From the NCBI RefSeq assembly GCF_022867805.1, contig NZ_JALIFO010000002.1, positions 124,001-188,000 of the forward strand: a DNA stretch of 64,000 bases, read 5' to 3'. Position numbers and translations under genes: made by a program. Each line of letters begins with the position of its first letter. Position 1 is the first letter of the stretch. Below are positions 8,879 through 17,737 of the stretch, in pieces. The DNA is from Cuneatibacter sp. NSJ-177. Lineage in GTDB: Bacteria > Bacillota > Clostridia > Lachnospirales > Lachnospiraceae. The notes under the pieces were generated by a model that ran no database searches, was not told where the DNA came from, and saw nothing but the letters and a program-made list of their open reading frames with translations.

Positions 8879-10078
8879 TTAATCCACCAGAACTCCCGCC
8901 TGATACACGGCCTCCAAGGCTTCCGTAAACGCTTGAAGCTTCTCGTAAGGGTTCTCCGACAGGATCAGCACATCCGCCGTCTTTCCTTCGTCCAGGGATC
9001 CGATCTGCTCTTCGAGCCCTAACACTTCCGCCGCAGTCAGGGTCGCGCTGCGGATCACCTCGGCGGACGGCATCCCGTATTCCTCCATGGTCAGCATTTC
9101 CTGGAAGGCTGCTGGCTGAGGTCCAAAGTTCGGGGACCCCGAATCCGTGCCCAGCGCAATCCGGACGCCCATCTCCCGCGCTCTCGCAAAAGTGCTCTTT
9201 TGATTCTCGGTCACAGCTTTGGATTTCGCCACCATCCGGTCCGGAACAATCCCGTAGCTTTCCGCCAGCACCTTATAGATTGCCAGGGTCGGAACCAGGG
9301 TCAGGCCTTTGTCCTTCATCATGCGGAGATATTCATCCGGGATATCCGCCCCATGTTCGATGGTATCGATCCCGGCCTTGATACATTCCACAATCCCTTC
9401 CCTCGACACCGCATGAGCCGCCACTTTCATGTGAAGCCGGTGGGCTTCCCCCACGATCAGCTGGAGCTGTTCCTGGGAATACATACTCGGCCCGACTTCT
9501 TCCATACCGGCCGCCCCACCGGTCGCCATGATCTTAATCCACTGGCAGGAGATCTCTTTCTCGGTCAAGAGAAGCTTTTTCTCCCGAATCTCGCGGATCA
9601 GCTCTCCGTCTGTGTCCGCAATCACACCGATGTTCGGCACATGGCCGTAGATACTCTGAATCGAAGCACCGCAGGGAACAATCCGGCAGCCCTTGGCGTA
9701 TCCTTTTTGAATCGCGTATGCCACCTCCACGGCCACATCTCCCATGGATCCGGTATCCCTCACTGTTGTGACACCGGCTTTCAGAGAATCTCTGGCATGG
9801 TTCAGGCCGCGGACCATGGCCTGGTAAACGCCTTCTCTTTCATCCAGTCCAACCGGATCCGAACTTCCGTCCCAAGTGATGTGCACATGAGCGTCGATCA
9901 CGCCCGGCATCACAAATTTCCCGCGGCAGTCGATCTTTTCCGCGCCGTCCCCGGTCAGTCCCTTTCCGACCGCCTTTATCTTGCCGTCCGCGCAGAGCAC
10001 ATCCAGCCCCTCCCGGATCTTGCCGGTTCTCACGTCCGCCACATTGCCCCCGCAGAACATTACCATTTTACTCATCAT
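8879..10078 (-). CDS. Amidohydrolase family protein (imidazolonepropionase-like)
   Basis: 399-residue metal-dependent hydrolase, paralogous to the protein at 945-2150. The metal motif DAHVH is at residues 62-66 (HVH 64-66), followed by a VTTVRDTGSMGD segment, AAHAVSREG, TIEHGADI and the catalytic Asp in GTDSGSPN. Two overlapping starts exist; the ATG at 10075 has the better 6-nt distance to GGAGG, the one at 10078 is the longer choice. It is the last gene of an operon with two membrane proteins, which suggests that the substrate is imported by them; the PucR-type regulator at 11743 probably controls the unit. The substrate is unknown (candidates: acylated amino acid, dipeptide, cyclic amide). 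Confidence 0.85.
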   Translation of the reverse strand: MMSKMVMFCGGNVADVRTGKIREGLDVLCADGKIKAVGKGLTGDGAEKIDCRGKFVMPGVIDAHVHITWDGSSDPVGLDEREGVYQAMVRGLNHARDSLKAGVTTVRDTGSMGDVAVEVAYAIQKGYAKGCRIVPCGASIQSIYGHVPNIGVIADTDGELIREIREKKLLLTEKEISCQWIKIMATGGAAGMEEVGPSMYSQEQLQLIVGEAHRLHMKVAAHAVSREGIVECIKAGIDTIEHGADIPDEYLRMMKDKGLTLVPTLAIYKVLAESYGIVPDRMVAKSKAVTENQKSTFARAREMGVRIALGTDSGSPNFGPQPAAFQEMLTMEEYGMPSAEVIRSATLTAAEVLGLEEQIGSLDEGKTADVLILSENPYEKLQAFTEALEAVYQAGVLVD

Positions 10079-10120
10079 GATCCTCCTCTCAGATCAAAAC
10101 CAAAGCGTCTGTTTCCTTGC

Positions 10121-10798
10121 CTACTTTTTCTCTTTGTCTGTTTCTTTTTCTTTCCCAATGATTCCGGCCTGGTACATTCCTCTGGCGACCAGAACCGTCA
10201 GCACGATTCCGCCCAGCAGGACCCACTGCATATCGATTTTTAAAACCAGCAGCCCTAAAATGCAGATCAGAATCGAGGCCACCGAAACTTTTACTTCTTT
10301 TAAGAACCACATGCCGGCCAGCGCGCCGAAGATGGCGGGCACGACGTTGTTAAAGGCCGGAGCCAAGAATTCGGAGTTCAGAACCGGCTTCAGCGGGGTC
10401 ATCAGGAGAATGCCCAGGGCAATGATGATCGTGGTCGTGATACTGGACACCGCCACCGCCACCACGGATACCGCATTGGCCTTCTCCGTTCCTGTCTCAA
10501 TCCCAGCCACACTCATGGCGGACAGGGCACAGGGAATTTTCTGATTTTGCAGATTTCCGGTGATATAGGTCAGGTATAAGCTTCCGGGCCCCAGGATCGG
10601 CGGGAAGGCAATCATTTCACTGAGCACATAGGAGGCCATCAAAATCCACATGGTCAAAACGCCGGGCCAAATCACGGCAAGATCCGGCCAAATTCCAAAA
10701 TAGATCGATGCCATTACCGGAAACGCGCTGATGGCAAGCAGCATCGCCCAACCGTAGATCCGCCCATAACGGTGCATCAATTTTTCAAAATCCGACAT
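10121..10798 (-). CDS. Conserved membrane protein next to DUF5058-like protein
   Basis: 225-residue integral membrane protein with about six or seven hydrophobic segments and a lysine/glutamate-rich C-terminal tail. No transporter signature I can name is visible; a conserved-looking stretch is PPILGPGSLYLTYITGNLQNQKIPCA, which resembles a membrane re-entrant or substrate loop (shown here only as PPILGPGSLYLTYITGN). It starts 12 bp after the upstream membrane protein gene, and both precede an amidohydrolase. The two proteins probably form one small transporter or channel; this is inferred from context only. Confidence 0.7.
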   Translation of the reverse strand: MSDFEKLMHRYGRIYGWAMLLAISAFPVMASIYFGIWPDLAVIWPGVLTMWILMASYVLSEMIAFPPILGPGSLYLTYITGNLQNQKIPCALSAMSVAGIETGTEKANAVSVVAVAVSSITTTIIIALGILLMTPLKPVLNSEFLAPAFNNVVPAIFGALAGMWFLKEVKVSVASILICILGLLVLKIDMQWVLLGGIVLTVLVARGMYQAGIIGKEKETDKEKK

Positions 10799-10810
10799 AA
10801 TTTTTCCTCC

Positions 10811-11524
10811 TTATGAGATGATCGGCGATACAACCAGAGAAACCACCAGTCCGAACAGGATGGTAAGCGGGAACGAATAGTCTTTCATCCATTTCAGCTT
10901 CGGATTCTTGGCCACCAGGGTGCAGATATACGAAAACACAAAGCAGGAGACAATCACGATCGTCGGCATCGCGCCCTTGATTGCATTGCTGACGCTGAAA
11001 GCCGCGATTACCGTGATCAGTGCGCAGAGACTGAATATTCCAATCCAACGGCTGTCTTTTTGCCGGAAGGTATCATAGGTACGGCAGACCGGTTTCAGAA
11101 CAACCAAGACAATGGGAAGGGCGATGGAACACCCCAGGGTCATGGCCCAGGCGGCGTTGATCCAGGCAGGCATGGTCATACCGTTTGCCGAAAACTCCAC
11201 GCCGGTCGCCTCCGCCGCCATGGTGGCTGCGATCAGTTCATTGTTGGCGGAGCCGATGACCGAGGTGCGCAGCCAGGGAAGCGCCACCCCCAGAACCGGG
11301 ACCATCACCATCACGCTCAGCACAATCGGGATAGAGGGAACGAGGCTGATGCCTACGCTGTTTACTACAATCTTTTTTAGTTCCGCCTGAGTGACCCCCA
11401 GGGTTTTCGCCTGCGACCACCCTTTTCTCAGAAAAATGATACAGACAATCGTCACCAATAAAAGAATGACTCCAACAAAGAGGTTCAGAATACCGCTGTT
11501 TACCAAGCTAATGTAATCATCCAT
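10811..11524 (-). CDS. Membrane protein, DUF5058-like
   Basis: 237-residue polytopic membrane protein with an N-terminal MDDYISLVNSGILNLFVG, several hydrophobic segments and the segment LPWLRTSVIGSANNEL, which I associate with the DUF5058 family. The start at 11524 is chosen because AAAGGAGG lies 8-10 nt upstream; the longer frame to 11620 has no such site. It is the first gene of the minus-strand operon with the 225-residue membrane protein and the amidohydrolase, and is divergent from the PucR-type regulator. It may be a transport subunit; the biochemical role of the family is not established to my knowledge. Confidence 0.7.
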   Translation of the reverse strand: MDDYISLVNSGILNLFVGVILLLVTIVCIIFLRKGWSQAKTLGVTQAELKKIVVNSVGISLVPSIPIVLSVMVMVPVLGVALPWLRTSVIGSANNELIAATMAAEATGVEFSANGMTMPAWINAAWAMTLGCSIALPIVLVVLKPVCRTYDTFRQKDSRWIGIFSLCALITVIAAFSVSNAIKGAMPTIVIVSCFVFSYICTLVAKNPKLKWMKDYSFPLTILFGLVVSLVVSPIIS

Positions 11525-11619
11525 GCCAAAACTACCTCCTTTTCCTTTCTCAGGCCCTGTGGTATCATCAGATTTGCAGCTGCATAATCTTATTTTAATC
11601 AAACGGCTTTTATTACACA

Positions 11620-11636
11620 TTGTATTTTTTATACAA
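11620..11636. promoter_or_regulatory. Inverted repeat in divergent regulatory region
   Basis: Perfect palindrome TTGTAT-N5-ATACAA at 11620-11636, about 100 bp from both divergent start codons (11524 minus, 11743 plus). It is the best operator candidate for the PucR-type regulator. A TATTAT box (about 11711) may be the -10 element of the regulator gene. Confidence 0.5.
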
Positions 11637-11742
11637 AAGTTTCGGCCGATCTTTTCTTCTATTCCTATTTATTTTTGCCTTATTCTGTGTTATTGTTATT
11701 TATTAGGGGTATTATCTATATCTAACTACAAGAGGAGGAATT

Positions 11743-13299
11743 ATGCCGAGAACATCTGACTTGTTAAAAACGCTATCCGCCCTTCCCATCCGCAGCAGGT
11801 CCGTGCGAAATGAGGATGCCAACATTTATCAGGTCTGCTTTTTGTCCGATTCCTCGCAAGCCTTTGACGAAGGCACGGTTTATATTTCCCTTCTCTCCAC
11901 CTACTGCGAACACGCCACCATGAAACGTTCCTCCTGTCCCTCGCTTTTTTTTCTGATCGAAGAACCGGAGCCTTGTTATTTTGTGTCGGATTTTCCTGAC
12001 AACTATGTGCTTTTTGCCGCTGGAACCAAACAGGACCAGCTGTTCCAACTGGTTTTCTCCCATATCAACCTGTACCACCGGGTTGGTCAGGCCAAGCTGA
12101 TGATCAGCCACGCCCTTCTGGACCGGGTTAAAATCCCGGAATTTTTACAGCTTGTCTCCGATCTTTTGGGGAACCCGGTGCTGCTTCAGGATACAACGAC
12201 CCGGCTTCTGGCCCATTCCTTCATCCGCACGGATTCGCGGGAAGGAGATGAAATCCTGGACAATCTGCTGAATCTTGGCTTCGTCAACGCCAGTCTGTTT
12301 TCCAAATACGATTACGCCAATGTCTTGAAAACGATCGAGAATCAGTCTCATGCCTTTTTCCTGGAATCAGAGAAAAAAAGCCGGCGTCTGATCGCCCCGA
12401 TTCGGGTTCGGCAGCGTTATTTTGGCTGGGTTTTATCAATCGAGTGCCGTCAGCCCTTCCAGGAAGGGGATCTGGAAATCATGGATTTTCTGGCGGGAAT
12501 CCTATCCCTTCTGCTGGAGCAGGAGCACCCTCTCGCCCTGACCAGCCAATGCGAGTCACTCCTTCTGGAGCTGCTGTCTCCCCACTCCTACACCGAAGAA
12601 AGCTTTAAAAAGAGAGCCTCCGGCTTTTCCTGGGAACTGAAAGGCCATTACCGGGTCATTGTGCTGTCCACGCCCCAGGGGCCCAGCGACAACCCGATTC
12701 GAACGATCCTGGCCTACAAAAACCACCTTTCCCTGGAGTTTCCCTCCATGAAGGCTTTCCTGTACCAGGAACGGCTGATCCTGTTTTTCGATACGCCGAA
12801 AATCCAGCTGATCTTAGAAAAACTGGTTCCTTTCTTGGCGCGTTACAACCTAAGGGGCGCCCTCAGTTTTCCGTTTCACCAGATCCTGGCGTTTCCGGAC
12901 CGCTGCCGTCAGGCGTTGTCCGCCCTGTCGTTGGGTTTAAAATTGGGACGTCCGGAAACGCTGTTCTCCTATGAAGACTATCTGGTATACGATGTGGCCG
13001 GCCGATTAAAAGAAGCCGGAAATCCTCTTGTTTTTTGTATTCCCCAGCTGCTGGACGCCATCCGATATGACAAAAAATACCATCTGGATTATACGGAATC
13101 GATCCGCACCTTCGTCCATTCCCGGAGCCTCAGCGACGCCGCCGCAGAACTCCACATTCATAGGAATACCATGGTATACCGGGTGGAAAAATTTCAGGAA
13201 CTTACCGGGCTGGATTTAAAAGACCCCGCGGTCCTCCACCGTCTCTGGCTCTCTTTCGCCGTCCTGGAACTATACCCAGAGATATGGGAAGAAATATAA
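11743..13299 (+). CDS. PucR/CdaR-type helix-turn-helix transcriptional regulator
   Basis: 518-residue one-component regulator. The last 60 residues hold the PucR C-terminal helix-turn-helix with the family hallmark SDAAAELHIHRNTMVYRVEK, followed by TGLDLKDPAVLHRLWLSF; upstream is a GGDEF-like/CdaR-type middle domain and a variable N-terminal sensory region. Start ATG at 11743 follows AGGAGG. It is divergent from the membrane protein/amidohydrolase operon, the usual layout for a PucR activator of nitrogen-compound catabolism, so it probably controls that operon in response to its substrate. The inducer cannot be read from sequence. Confidence 0.9.
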   Translation: MPRTSDLLKTLSALPIRSRSVRNEDANIYQVCFLSDSSQAFDEGTVYISLLSTYCEHATMKRSSCPSLFFLIEEPEPCYFVSDFPDNYVLFAAGTKQDQLFQLVFSHINLYHRVGQAKLMISHALLDRVKIPEFLQLVSDLLGNPVLLQDTTTRLLAHSFIRTDSREGDEILDNLLNLGFVNASLFSKYDYANVLKTIENQSHAFFLESEKKSRRLIAPIRVRQRYFGWVLSIECRQPFQEGDLEIMDFLAGILSLLLEQEHPLALTSQCESLLLELLSPHSYTEESFKKRASGFSWELKGHYRVIVLSTPQGPSDNPIRTILAYKNHLSLEFPSMKAFLYQERLILFFDTPKIQLILEKLVPFLARYNLRGALSFPFHQILAFPDRCRQALSALSLGLKLGRPETLFSYEDYLVYDVAGRLKEAGNPLVFCIPQLLDAIRYDKKYHLDYTESIRTFVHSRSLSDAAAELHIHRNTMVYRVEKFQELTGLDLKDPAVLHRLWLSFAVLELYPEIWEEI

Positions 13300-13361
13300 C
13301 ACCGTATGCCTTCTCTAAATATTTCCAGGAAACCGGCCGCCGATGTGCTCTCCGCTTTGCG

Positions 13362-13400
13362 CAAAAAAACCGCACCGATTTCTCGGTGCGGTGCTTTTTT
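13362..13400. terminator. Bidirectional intrinsic terminator
   Basis: 9-bp stem CCGCACCGA / TCGGTGCGG (13370-13378, 13383-13391) with a four-base loop, preceded by seven A and followed by six T. It separates the convergent pucR-type gene and rpsR. Confidence 0.88.
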
Positions 13401-13423
13401 GAATTCTTCTGCCGAAGCTCAGG

Positions 13424-13690
13424 TTAGTCCTGTACGTAGGGCATCAGAGCGATATGTCTGGCGCGCTTTACAGCCGTGGTCAGAGCTCTCTGGTGCTTTG
13501 CGCAGGTACCGGTAATTCTTCTGGGAAGGATCTTTCCTCTCTCAGAAACATACTTTCTCAGCTTGTTCACATCTTTGTAATCGATTACCGCATTTTCCTC
13601 GCCGCAGAACACGCAGACTTTCTTTCTTCTGCGCATGCCGCCGCGTCTCTTCATCGGGCTATCCGATTTATCGCCTTTATTATAAGCCAT
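13424..13690 (-). CDS. rpsR: 30S ribosomal protein S18
   Basis: 88-residue S18, a platform protein that pairs with S6. The conserved core [39 protein letters not shown] and [20 protein letters not shown] is complete. A short basic N-terminal extension ([19 protein letters not shown]) is typical of Clostridia. Third gene of rpsF-ssb-rpsR, 18 bp after ssb, followed by a bidirectional terminator rather than by gdpP-rplI-dnaB. Confidence 0.97.
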   Translation of the reverse strand: MAYNKGDKSDSPMKRRGGMRRRKKVCVFCGEENAVIDYKDVNKLRKYVSERGKILPRRITGTCAKHQRALTTAVKRARHIALMPYVQD

Positions 13691-13708
13691 GATTCAAAAC
13701 CTCCTATT

Positions 13709-14170
13709 TTAATTGAACGGAAGCTCTTCGTCTTCCACGCCGTCCGGGATATTCATAAATCCGTCATTTACGGCTGCCGCCGGGCTGGGTGCCGGGCGGT
13801 CGGCCGGTGCATATCCACCGGCATTTCCTGCGGAAGCGGAAGCGTTTTTGCTCTCGGCAAACTCGATCTCCTCCGCAATCACCTGTACGCTGAAAACTTT
13901 CTGTCCTTCTTTGTTGGTGTAGTTGTCGTTTTGGATCCGACCACTGATCAGAATCTTCGTCCCCTGCTTTAAATACCGCTCTACAAACTCAGCCTGCTTG
14001 CCGAAAGCGGTGCAGTTAAAGAAGTCCGCTTCCGCGGTATCCCCGGCGCGCTTAAACCGGCGGTCCACCGCCAGGCTAAACCGGCCGATCGCCATCTGGC
14101 CATTGCTTCCGTTGCTGTAGCGGATATCCGGGTCTCTGGTTAATCTTCCCATAAGAATGACTTTGTTCAT
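13709..14170 (-). CDS. ssb: Single-stranded DNA-binding protein
   Basis: 153-residue SSB with an N-terminal OB fold (MNKVILMGRLTRDPDIRYS, FSLAVDRRF, FFNCTAFGKQAEFVERYLKQG, ISGRIQNDNYTNKEGQKV), a flexible Ala/Pro/Gly-rich linker and the acidic tip EDEELPFN that recruits replication and repair partners. Between rpsF and rpsR, so its synthesis is linked to ribosomal proteins, as in most bacteria. Confidence 0.97.
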   Translation of the reverse strand: MNKVILMGRLTRDPDIRYSNGSNGQMAIGRFSLAVDRRFKRAGDTAEADFFNCTAFGKQAEFVERYLKQGTKILISGRIQNDNYTNKEGQKVFSVQVIAEEIEFAESKNASASAGNAGGYAPADRPAPSPAAAVNDGFMNIPDGVEDEELPFN

Positions 14171-14186
14171 GCAATACTCCTTTTCT

Positions 14187-14474
14187 TTATGCTTCTTCCC
14201 TTACGCATAAATAACGGATGACCTGCTCCATCAAACGAACGTGGTTCTCCACTTCGCCAGGGCAAGCAGCGTCAGCCTCAAAATGAATGAAGTAATAGTA
14301 GGCTTCTTTCATCTTCTGAATCTCGTAAGCCAATTTCTTCTTACCCCATTCGTCTACGCTGGTTACCGTGCCGCCGAAACGAGTCACATAGCCCTTCACC
14401 TTCTCCAGGGCTGCTGCTCTCTCCTCGTCTTCAAGCTTGGCGCTGAGAACAACGGATAATTCGTACTTGTTCAT
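14187..14474 (-). CDS. rpsF: 30S ribosomal protein S6
   Basis: 95-residue S6, partner of S18 in the 30S platform. The start at 14474 (MNKYELSVVLSAKLEDE) is supported by AAGGAGG 8 nt upstream and by family length; the longer frame to 14594 is not used. Conserved features include the YELSVVL strand, VDEWGKKKLAYEIQKMKEAYY and HVRLMEQVIRYLCVR. First gene of rpsF-ssb-rpsR. A small GC-rich hairpin in the leader may be the S6-S18 autoregulatory site known in other bacteria, but I could not match it securely. Confidence 0.95.
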   Translation of the reverse strand: MNKYELSVVLSAKLEDEERAAALEKVKGYVTRFGGTVTSVDEWGKKKLAYEIQKMKEAYYYFIHFEADAACPGEVENHVRLMEQVIRYLCVREEA

Positions 14475-14550
14475 GCTTTCTACCTCCTTGTGGTCTCTGG
14501 CCTCCTGACTCGCAGGAAGCAAGGATGTGTCTAATATGTCACGATTTGTT

Positions 14551-14579
14551 ATTTTAGCATATTTTAGACAAGAAAGCAA
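14551..14579 (-). promoter_or_regulatory. Sigma-A promoter of rpsF-ssb-rpsR
   Basis: TTGCTT (14574-14579), 17-bp spacer and TAAAAT (14551-14556) on the minus strand, about 75 bp upstream of rpsF and just after the thiH stop codon. Confidence 0.6.
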
Positions 14580-14603
14580 GCGGGAAATCGTCAAAAATTT
14601 CCT

Positions 14604-15812
14604 TTATACGTAGAGATAATCGCTCATCACCGGCTGAAGCCCCCGCCGGGTCAGACTTTCCCAAACCTCCGCTACCGTACGGCCGTCGGAGATCTCAAAC
14701 TGGCTGTCTCCTTTATCCTCCACCTCCTCGCAGTGGCTTCCGACCCCGGTGCTGACGCCGGCGGAAATCTTGGTGGCGGCCAAGCCCATCACATGATCGC
14801 GGAACCGGGCGCATTCCCTCGTGGACACCGTAATCCCGGCGTAGGGCAGGAAAAGCCGGTAAGCCGTGATCACCTGGAGAAGCTGGGATTCATGGACGTC
14901 CTGCGGGTTAATTTTTTCATTGTTGATGATGGGGCGAAGGCGGGGGCAGGAAAACGAGATCTCCGCCTGGGGGAATTTCCTTTGCAGCAGCCAGGCATGG
15001 ATCCCCGTGGCAAAGGCATCTTTCCGAAAATCCGCAAGGCCCAGAAGGGCCGCAAAGCCGACGCCCCGCATCCCGCCCAGGAGCGCGCGTTCCTGGGCGT
15101 AAAAACGATAGGGAAAAATCCGCTTTGGCCCGGCCAGATGCAGCGTCTCGTACTTGCCGGCATGGTAGGTTTCTTGAAACACCGTGACATAGTCGGCCCC
15201 GCAGCCGTGCAGATACCGGTAATCCTCCGTGTTCATCGGATATACCTCCAGCCCGATCACCTTAAAATAGCGCCGGGCAATCCGGCAGGCCTCTCCGATA
15301 TAGGTCAAATCAGACTTCGACGGACTTTCGCCGGTCAAAATCAAGATTTCCTGCAATCCGGTTTCGGCGATTTTCCGCATCTCCTTTTCGATCTCCTCCT
15401 CGTTCAGCCGGGCCCGGCGAATTTTATTGTGGCAGTTGAAGCCGCAGTAAATACAGTAGTTTTCACAGTAATTGGCGATATAGAGCGGCGTAAACAGGTA
15501 AACGGTATTGCCGAAATGCTTTCTCGTCTCCTCCTTTGCCTTACGTGCCATCTCCTCCAGAAAAGGGGCGGCGGCGGGCGAGAGCAGCGCGGCGAAATCC
15601 TCCGGCGTGCGATTTTCCTGAGCTAAGGCCCGGCGCACATCCCCGGCGGTATACCGGGCGGGATCATAGGCGTCCATGCGGGAAGTTACCTGTTCCAAAA
15701 GATCGGAGGAAATCCTCTCCATCCCCGGCAGGTACTCCATATGGCTGATCCGGTTTTCTTTTAAGTGTTCCCGGATCTCATCATTCAAAATACTTTCATT
15801 GATCTGCTGCAC
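14604..15812 (-). CDS. thiH: 2-iminoacetate synthase ThiH (radical SAM)
   Basis: 402-residue radical SAM tyrosine lyase that cleaves tyrosine to dehydroglycine (2-iminoacetate) and p-cresol for thiazole formation in anaerobic thiamine synthesis. The [4Fe-4S] motif CxxxCxxC is seen as CENYCIYCGF (Cys116, 120, 123), followed by LILTGESPS and the conserved QETYHAGKYETLH region. The start is GTG at 15812, 4 bp after the thiG stop, preceded by GGAGGGAG. Last gene of thiS-thiF-thiG-thiH. Use of ThiH rather than glycine oxidase fits an anaerobe. Confidence 0.96.
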   Translation of the reverse strand: MQQINESILNDEIREHLKENRISHMEYLPGMERISSDLLEQVTSRMDAYDPARYTAGDVRRALAQENRTPEDFAALLSPAAAPFLEEMARKAKEETRKHFGNTVYLFTPLYIANYCENYCIYCGFNCHNKIRRARLNEEEIEKEMRKIAETGLQEILILTGESPSKSDLTYIGEACRIARRYFKVIGLEVYPMNTEDYRYLHGCGADYVTVFQETYHAGKYETLHLAGPKRIFPYRFYAQERALLGGMRGVGFAALLGLADFRKDAFATGIHAWLLQRKFPQAEISFSCPRLRPIINNEKINPQDVHESQLLQVITAYRLFLPYAGITVSTRECARFRDHVMGLAATKISAGVSTGVGSHCEEVEDKGDSQFEISDGRTVAEVWESLTRRGLQPVMSDYLYV

Positions 15813-15815
15813 GCC

Positions 15816-16610
15816 TTACTCCCTCCCTTCCGCGTCCTGCAAGAAGCCGGTCAGCGGGGAGGAAGGGGACGCACCCTGATCCAAAACGCGGCCCAGCCCG
15901 GCCAGATAGGCGCTGCGCCCGGCCTCGATTGCTTTCCCAAACGCCTCCGCCATCTGAGGAATCCGGCTTGCCGTGGCGATAGCCGTGTTGGCCATCACAG
16001 CGGCGGCTCCCATCTCCATGGCCTCACAGGCCTGGGAAGGCCGTCCGATTCCGGCGTCCACAATGACCGGCAAATCGATCTCATCGATCAAAATCCGGAT
16101 GAATTCTCTGGTGCAGAGTCCTTTGTTGGAGCCGATCGGCGCGCCGAGAGGCATGACCGACACGGCGCCGGCGTCTGCCAGATCCCTGGCCGCATTAAGA
16201 TCTGGGTACATATAAGGCATCACGAGAAAGCCTTCCTTTGCCAAAATCTCGGTGGCGCGGATGGTCTCAGCGTTATCCGGCAACAGATATTTGGAATCCC
16301 GGATAATCTCCAGCTTGACGAAGTCCCCGCAGCCCACCTCCCTGGCAAGGCGGGCGATCCGCACAGCCTCCCCGGCGTTCCTGGCTCCGGAGGTGTTGGG
16401 GAGCAGGGTCACCCCTTCCGGGATATAGTCGAGGATGTTGGCCGCGCCGCCCGGATTTGCCCGGCGTAACGCCAATGTGATGATCTGCGCCCCGGCCTGC
16501 TCCACGGCGGCTTTGATCAGTTCCAGGGAATACTTCCCGGAACCCAGGATAAAACGGGAGGTGAACTCGCGTCCTCCAAGAATGAGTTTGTCTGTTTCTC
16601 TTGTCTTCAT
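15816..16610 (-). CDS. thiG: Thiazole synthase ThiG
   Basis: 264-residue TIM-barrel enzyme that condenses deoxyxylulose 5-phosphate, dehydroglycine and ThiS-thiocarboxylate into the thiazole phosphate of thiamine. Motifs seen: [19 protein letters not shown] at the N-terminus, [32 protein letters not shown], the active-site Lys in DFVKLEII, and [29 protein letters not shown] for phosphate binding. The start at 16610 (MKTRETDKL) is preferred over the 16658 start because GAAGGA lies just upstream. Operon partner of thiH. Confidence 0.96.
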   Translation of the reverse strand: MKTRETDKLILGGREFTSRFILGSGKYSLELIKAAVEQAGAQIITLALRRANPGGAANILDYIPEGVTLLPNTSGARNAGEAVRIARLAREVGCGDFVKLEIIRDSKYLLPDNAETIRATEILAKEGFLVMPYMYPDLNAARDLADAGAVSVMPLGAPIGSNKGLCTREFIRILIDEIDLPVIVDAGIGRPSQACEAMEMGAAAVMANTAIATASRIPQMAEAFGKAIEAGRSAYLAGLGRVLDQGASPSSPLTGFLQDAEGRE

Positions 16611-16677
16611 TGGAATCCTTCTTTCTTCTTTTCTTTCTTTTTTATATGTCCGGTGCAATGTTTCCGCCGGATGCCTC

Positions 16678-17322
16678 TTACGGCTCTTCCCTGCCTAAAA
16701 TCAGGCGCGCTGCCATCAGAGCCTGCTGTCCGGCGCAGATGGCGACCCTGGCGGCGGTTAGGCCGTTTCCGCGATGTCCCTCGGAGACTCCGTCGCCGCA
16801 CAGGTAGAAATGGCTGGATATTTTTCTGGTGATCACGGTGTTTCCGCTCTCAAACCCTGCCATGCCGGAGGAGGCAATGATCCGCTTTTCCGGGGCAGAT
16901 TCCCACACGGCGTTGACCAGCATGGCCTTTTCCTCCGGCGCGTCAAAGGCTTCGCAGATAACATCCGAGTTCGCCGCCAGAGCAGGGGCATTCTCCGGAG
17001 TCACCCGAACGGTGTCGAGGCTCAGGTTCAGATAGGGATTGATCTCCCAAAGCTGCGCCGCCAGCGCCTCGGTTTTGTATTGCCCCACATGGCTCAGCAG
17101 ATATTGCTGGCGGTTCAAGTTGATCAGCTCCACCCGGTCGAAATCAATAAGATGCAGAGAGCCGATACCCATGCGGGCCAGGAAAAACGCCGTGTGGCTT
17201 CCCAGACCGCCGAGGCCGAAGACCGCCACTCTGGCCCGTTTCAATATTTTTTGGTTTTCCGCGCCGTGCCGCAGGGACAGGGCGGCGTCAAATTCTTCTT
17301 CCGAAATTGGGTTCTGCCCCAT
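16678..17322 (-). CDS. thiF: Sulfur carrier adenylyltransferase ThiF
   Basis: 214-residue E1-like enzyme that adenylates the ThiS C-terminus before sulfur transfer. The nucleotide-binding GLGGLGS (36-42), the catalytic Arg region NLNRQQY and the [12 protein letters not shown] strand are present. It is of the short ThiF type common in Clostridia; the paired CxxC zinc ligands of the enterobacterial enzyme are not obvious. Start ATG at 17322 has GGGAGGAGG upstream and lies 4 bp after thiS, so the two are probably translationally coupled. Confidence 0.93.
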   Translation of the reverse strand: MGQNPISEEEFDAALSLRHGAENQKILKRARVAVFGLGGLGSHTAFFLARMGIGSLHLIDFDRVELINLNRQQYLLSHVGQYKTEALAAQLWEINPYLNLSLDTVRVTPENAPALAANSDVICEAFDAPEEKAMLVNAVWESAPEKRIIASSGMAGFESGNTVITRKISSHFYLCGDGVSEGHRGNGLTAARVAICAGQQALMAARLILGREEP

Positions 17323-17326
17323 ACGA

Positions 17327-17521
17327 TCAGCCTCCTCCCACAAATTGAACAATTTCCAGCGCGTCCCCTTCATCTAACCAGGTCTCCCCAAAACGGGACC
17401 TGGACAAAATCGCGCCATTTCGCTCCACAGCGATCCGGGCCGGATCATAGCCGTTCTCCCGGAGAAAATCAAGGAGCAGCCGCCCGGCGCCTTCCGCTGG
17501 ACTTCCGTTTACAGTGATCAT
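17327..17521 (-). CDS. thiS: Sulfur carrier protein ThiS
   Basis: 64-residue beta-grasp sulfur carrier; begins MITVNGSP and ends in the diagnostic Gly-Gly tail (FVGGG), which is adenylated by ThiF and loaded with sulfur. The ATG at 17521 has AAAGGAGG 8 nt upstream; the in-frame TTG at 17527 is too close to that site. First gene of the thiSFGH operon under TPP riboswitch control. The final residue here is a third glycine after the usual GG, a small variation. Confidence 0.93.
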   Translation of the reverse strand: MITVNGSPAEGAGRLLLDFLRENGYDPARIAVERNGAILSRSRFGETWLDEGDALEIVQFVGGG

Positions 17522-17604
17522 CAGCAATTCCTCCTTTCTATTATCGGTTCCTGAAAAAATTTCGCTCTGCGCAGGGCCTGCCCCGGCGAAACATAGAGAT
17601 CACC

Positions 17605-17656
17605 AAAAAAGGTTCACGAAAGAATACACCCGCGGTGGTGTACCCCTTCGTGAACC
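17605..17656 (-). terminator. Second intrinsic terminator in thi leader
   Basis: On the minus strand a 10-bp stem (GGTTCACGAA / TTCGTGAACC, + positions 17611-17620 and 17647-17656) encloses a smaller TACACC/GGTGTA hairpin and is followed by TTTTTT. It sits between the riboswitch terminator and thiS, so transcripts must pass it too. Confidence 0.7.
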
Positions 17657-17691
17657 TCTGGCTCACTCTCATCCTTTTTCTACCCAATCGC

Positions 17692-17722
17692 AAAAAACGG
17701 GAAATGCCATGAGCATCTCCCG
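17692..17722 (-). terminator. TPP riboswitch expression-platform terminator
   Basis: 10-bp stem (17698-17707 with 17713-17722) with a five-base loop followed by TTTTTT on the minus strand, immediately downstream of the TPP aptamer. This is the layout of transcription-attenuating thiamine riboswitches. Confidence 0.85.
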
Positions 17723-17737
17723 CTGTCCTTTGCGTTC

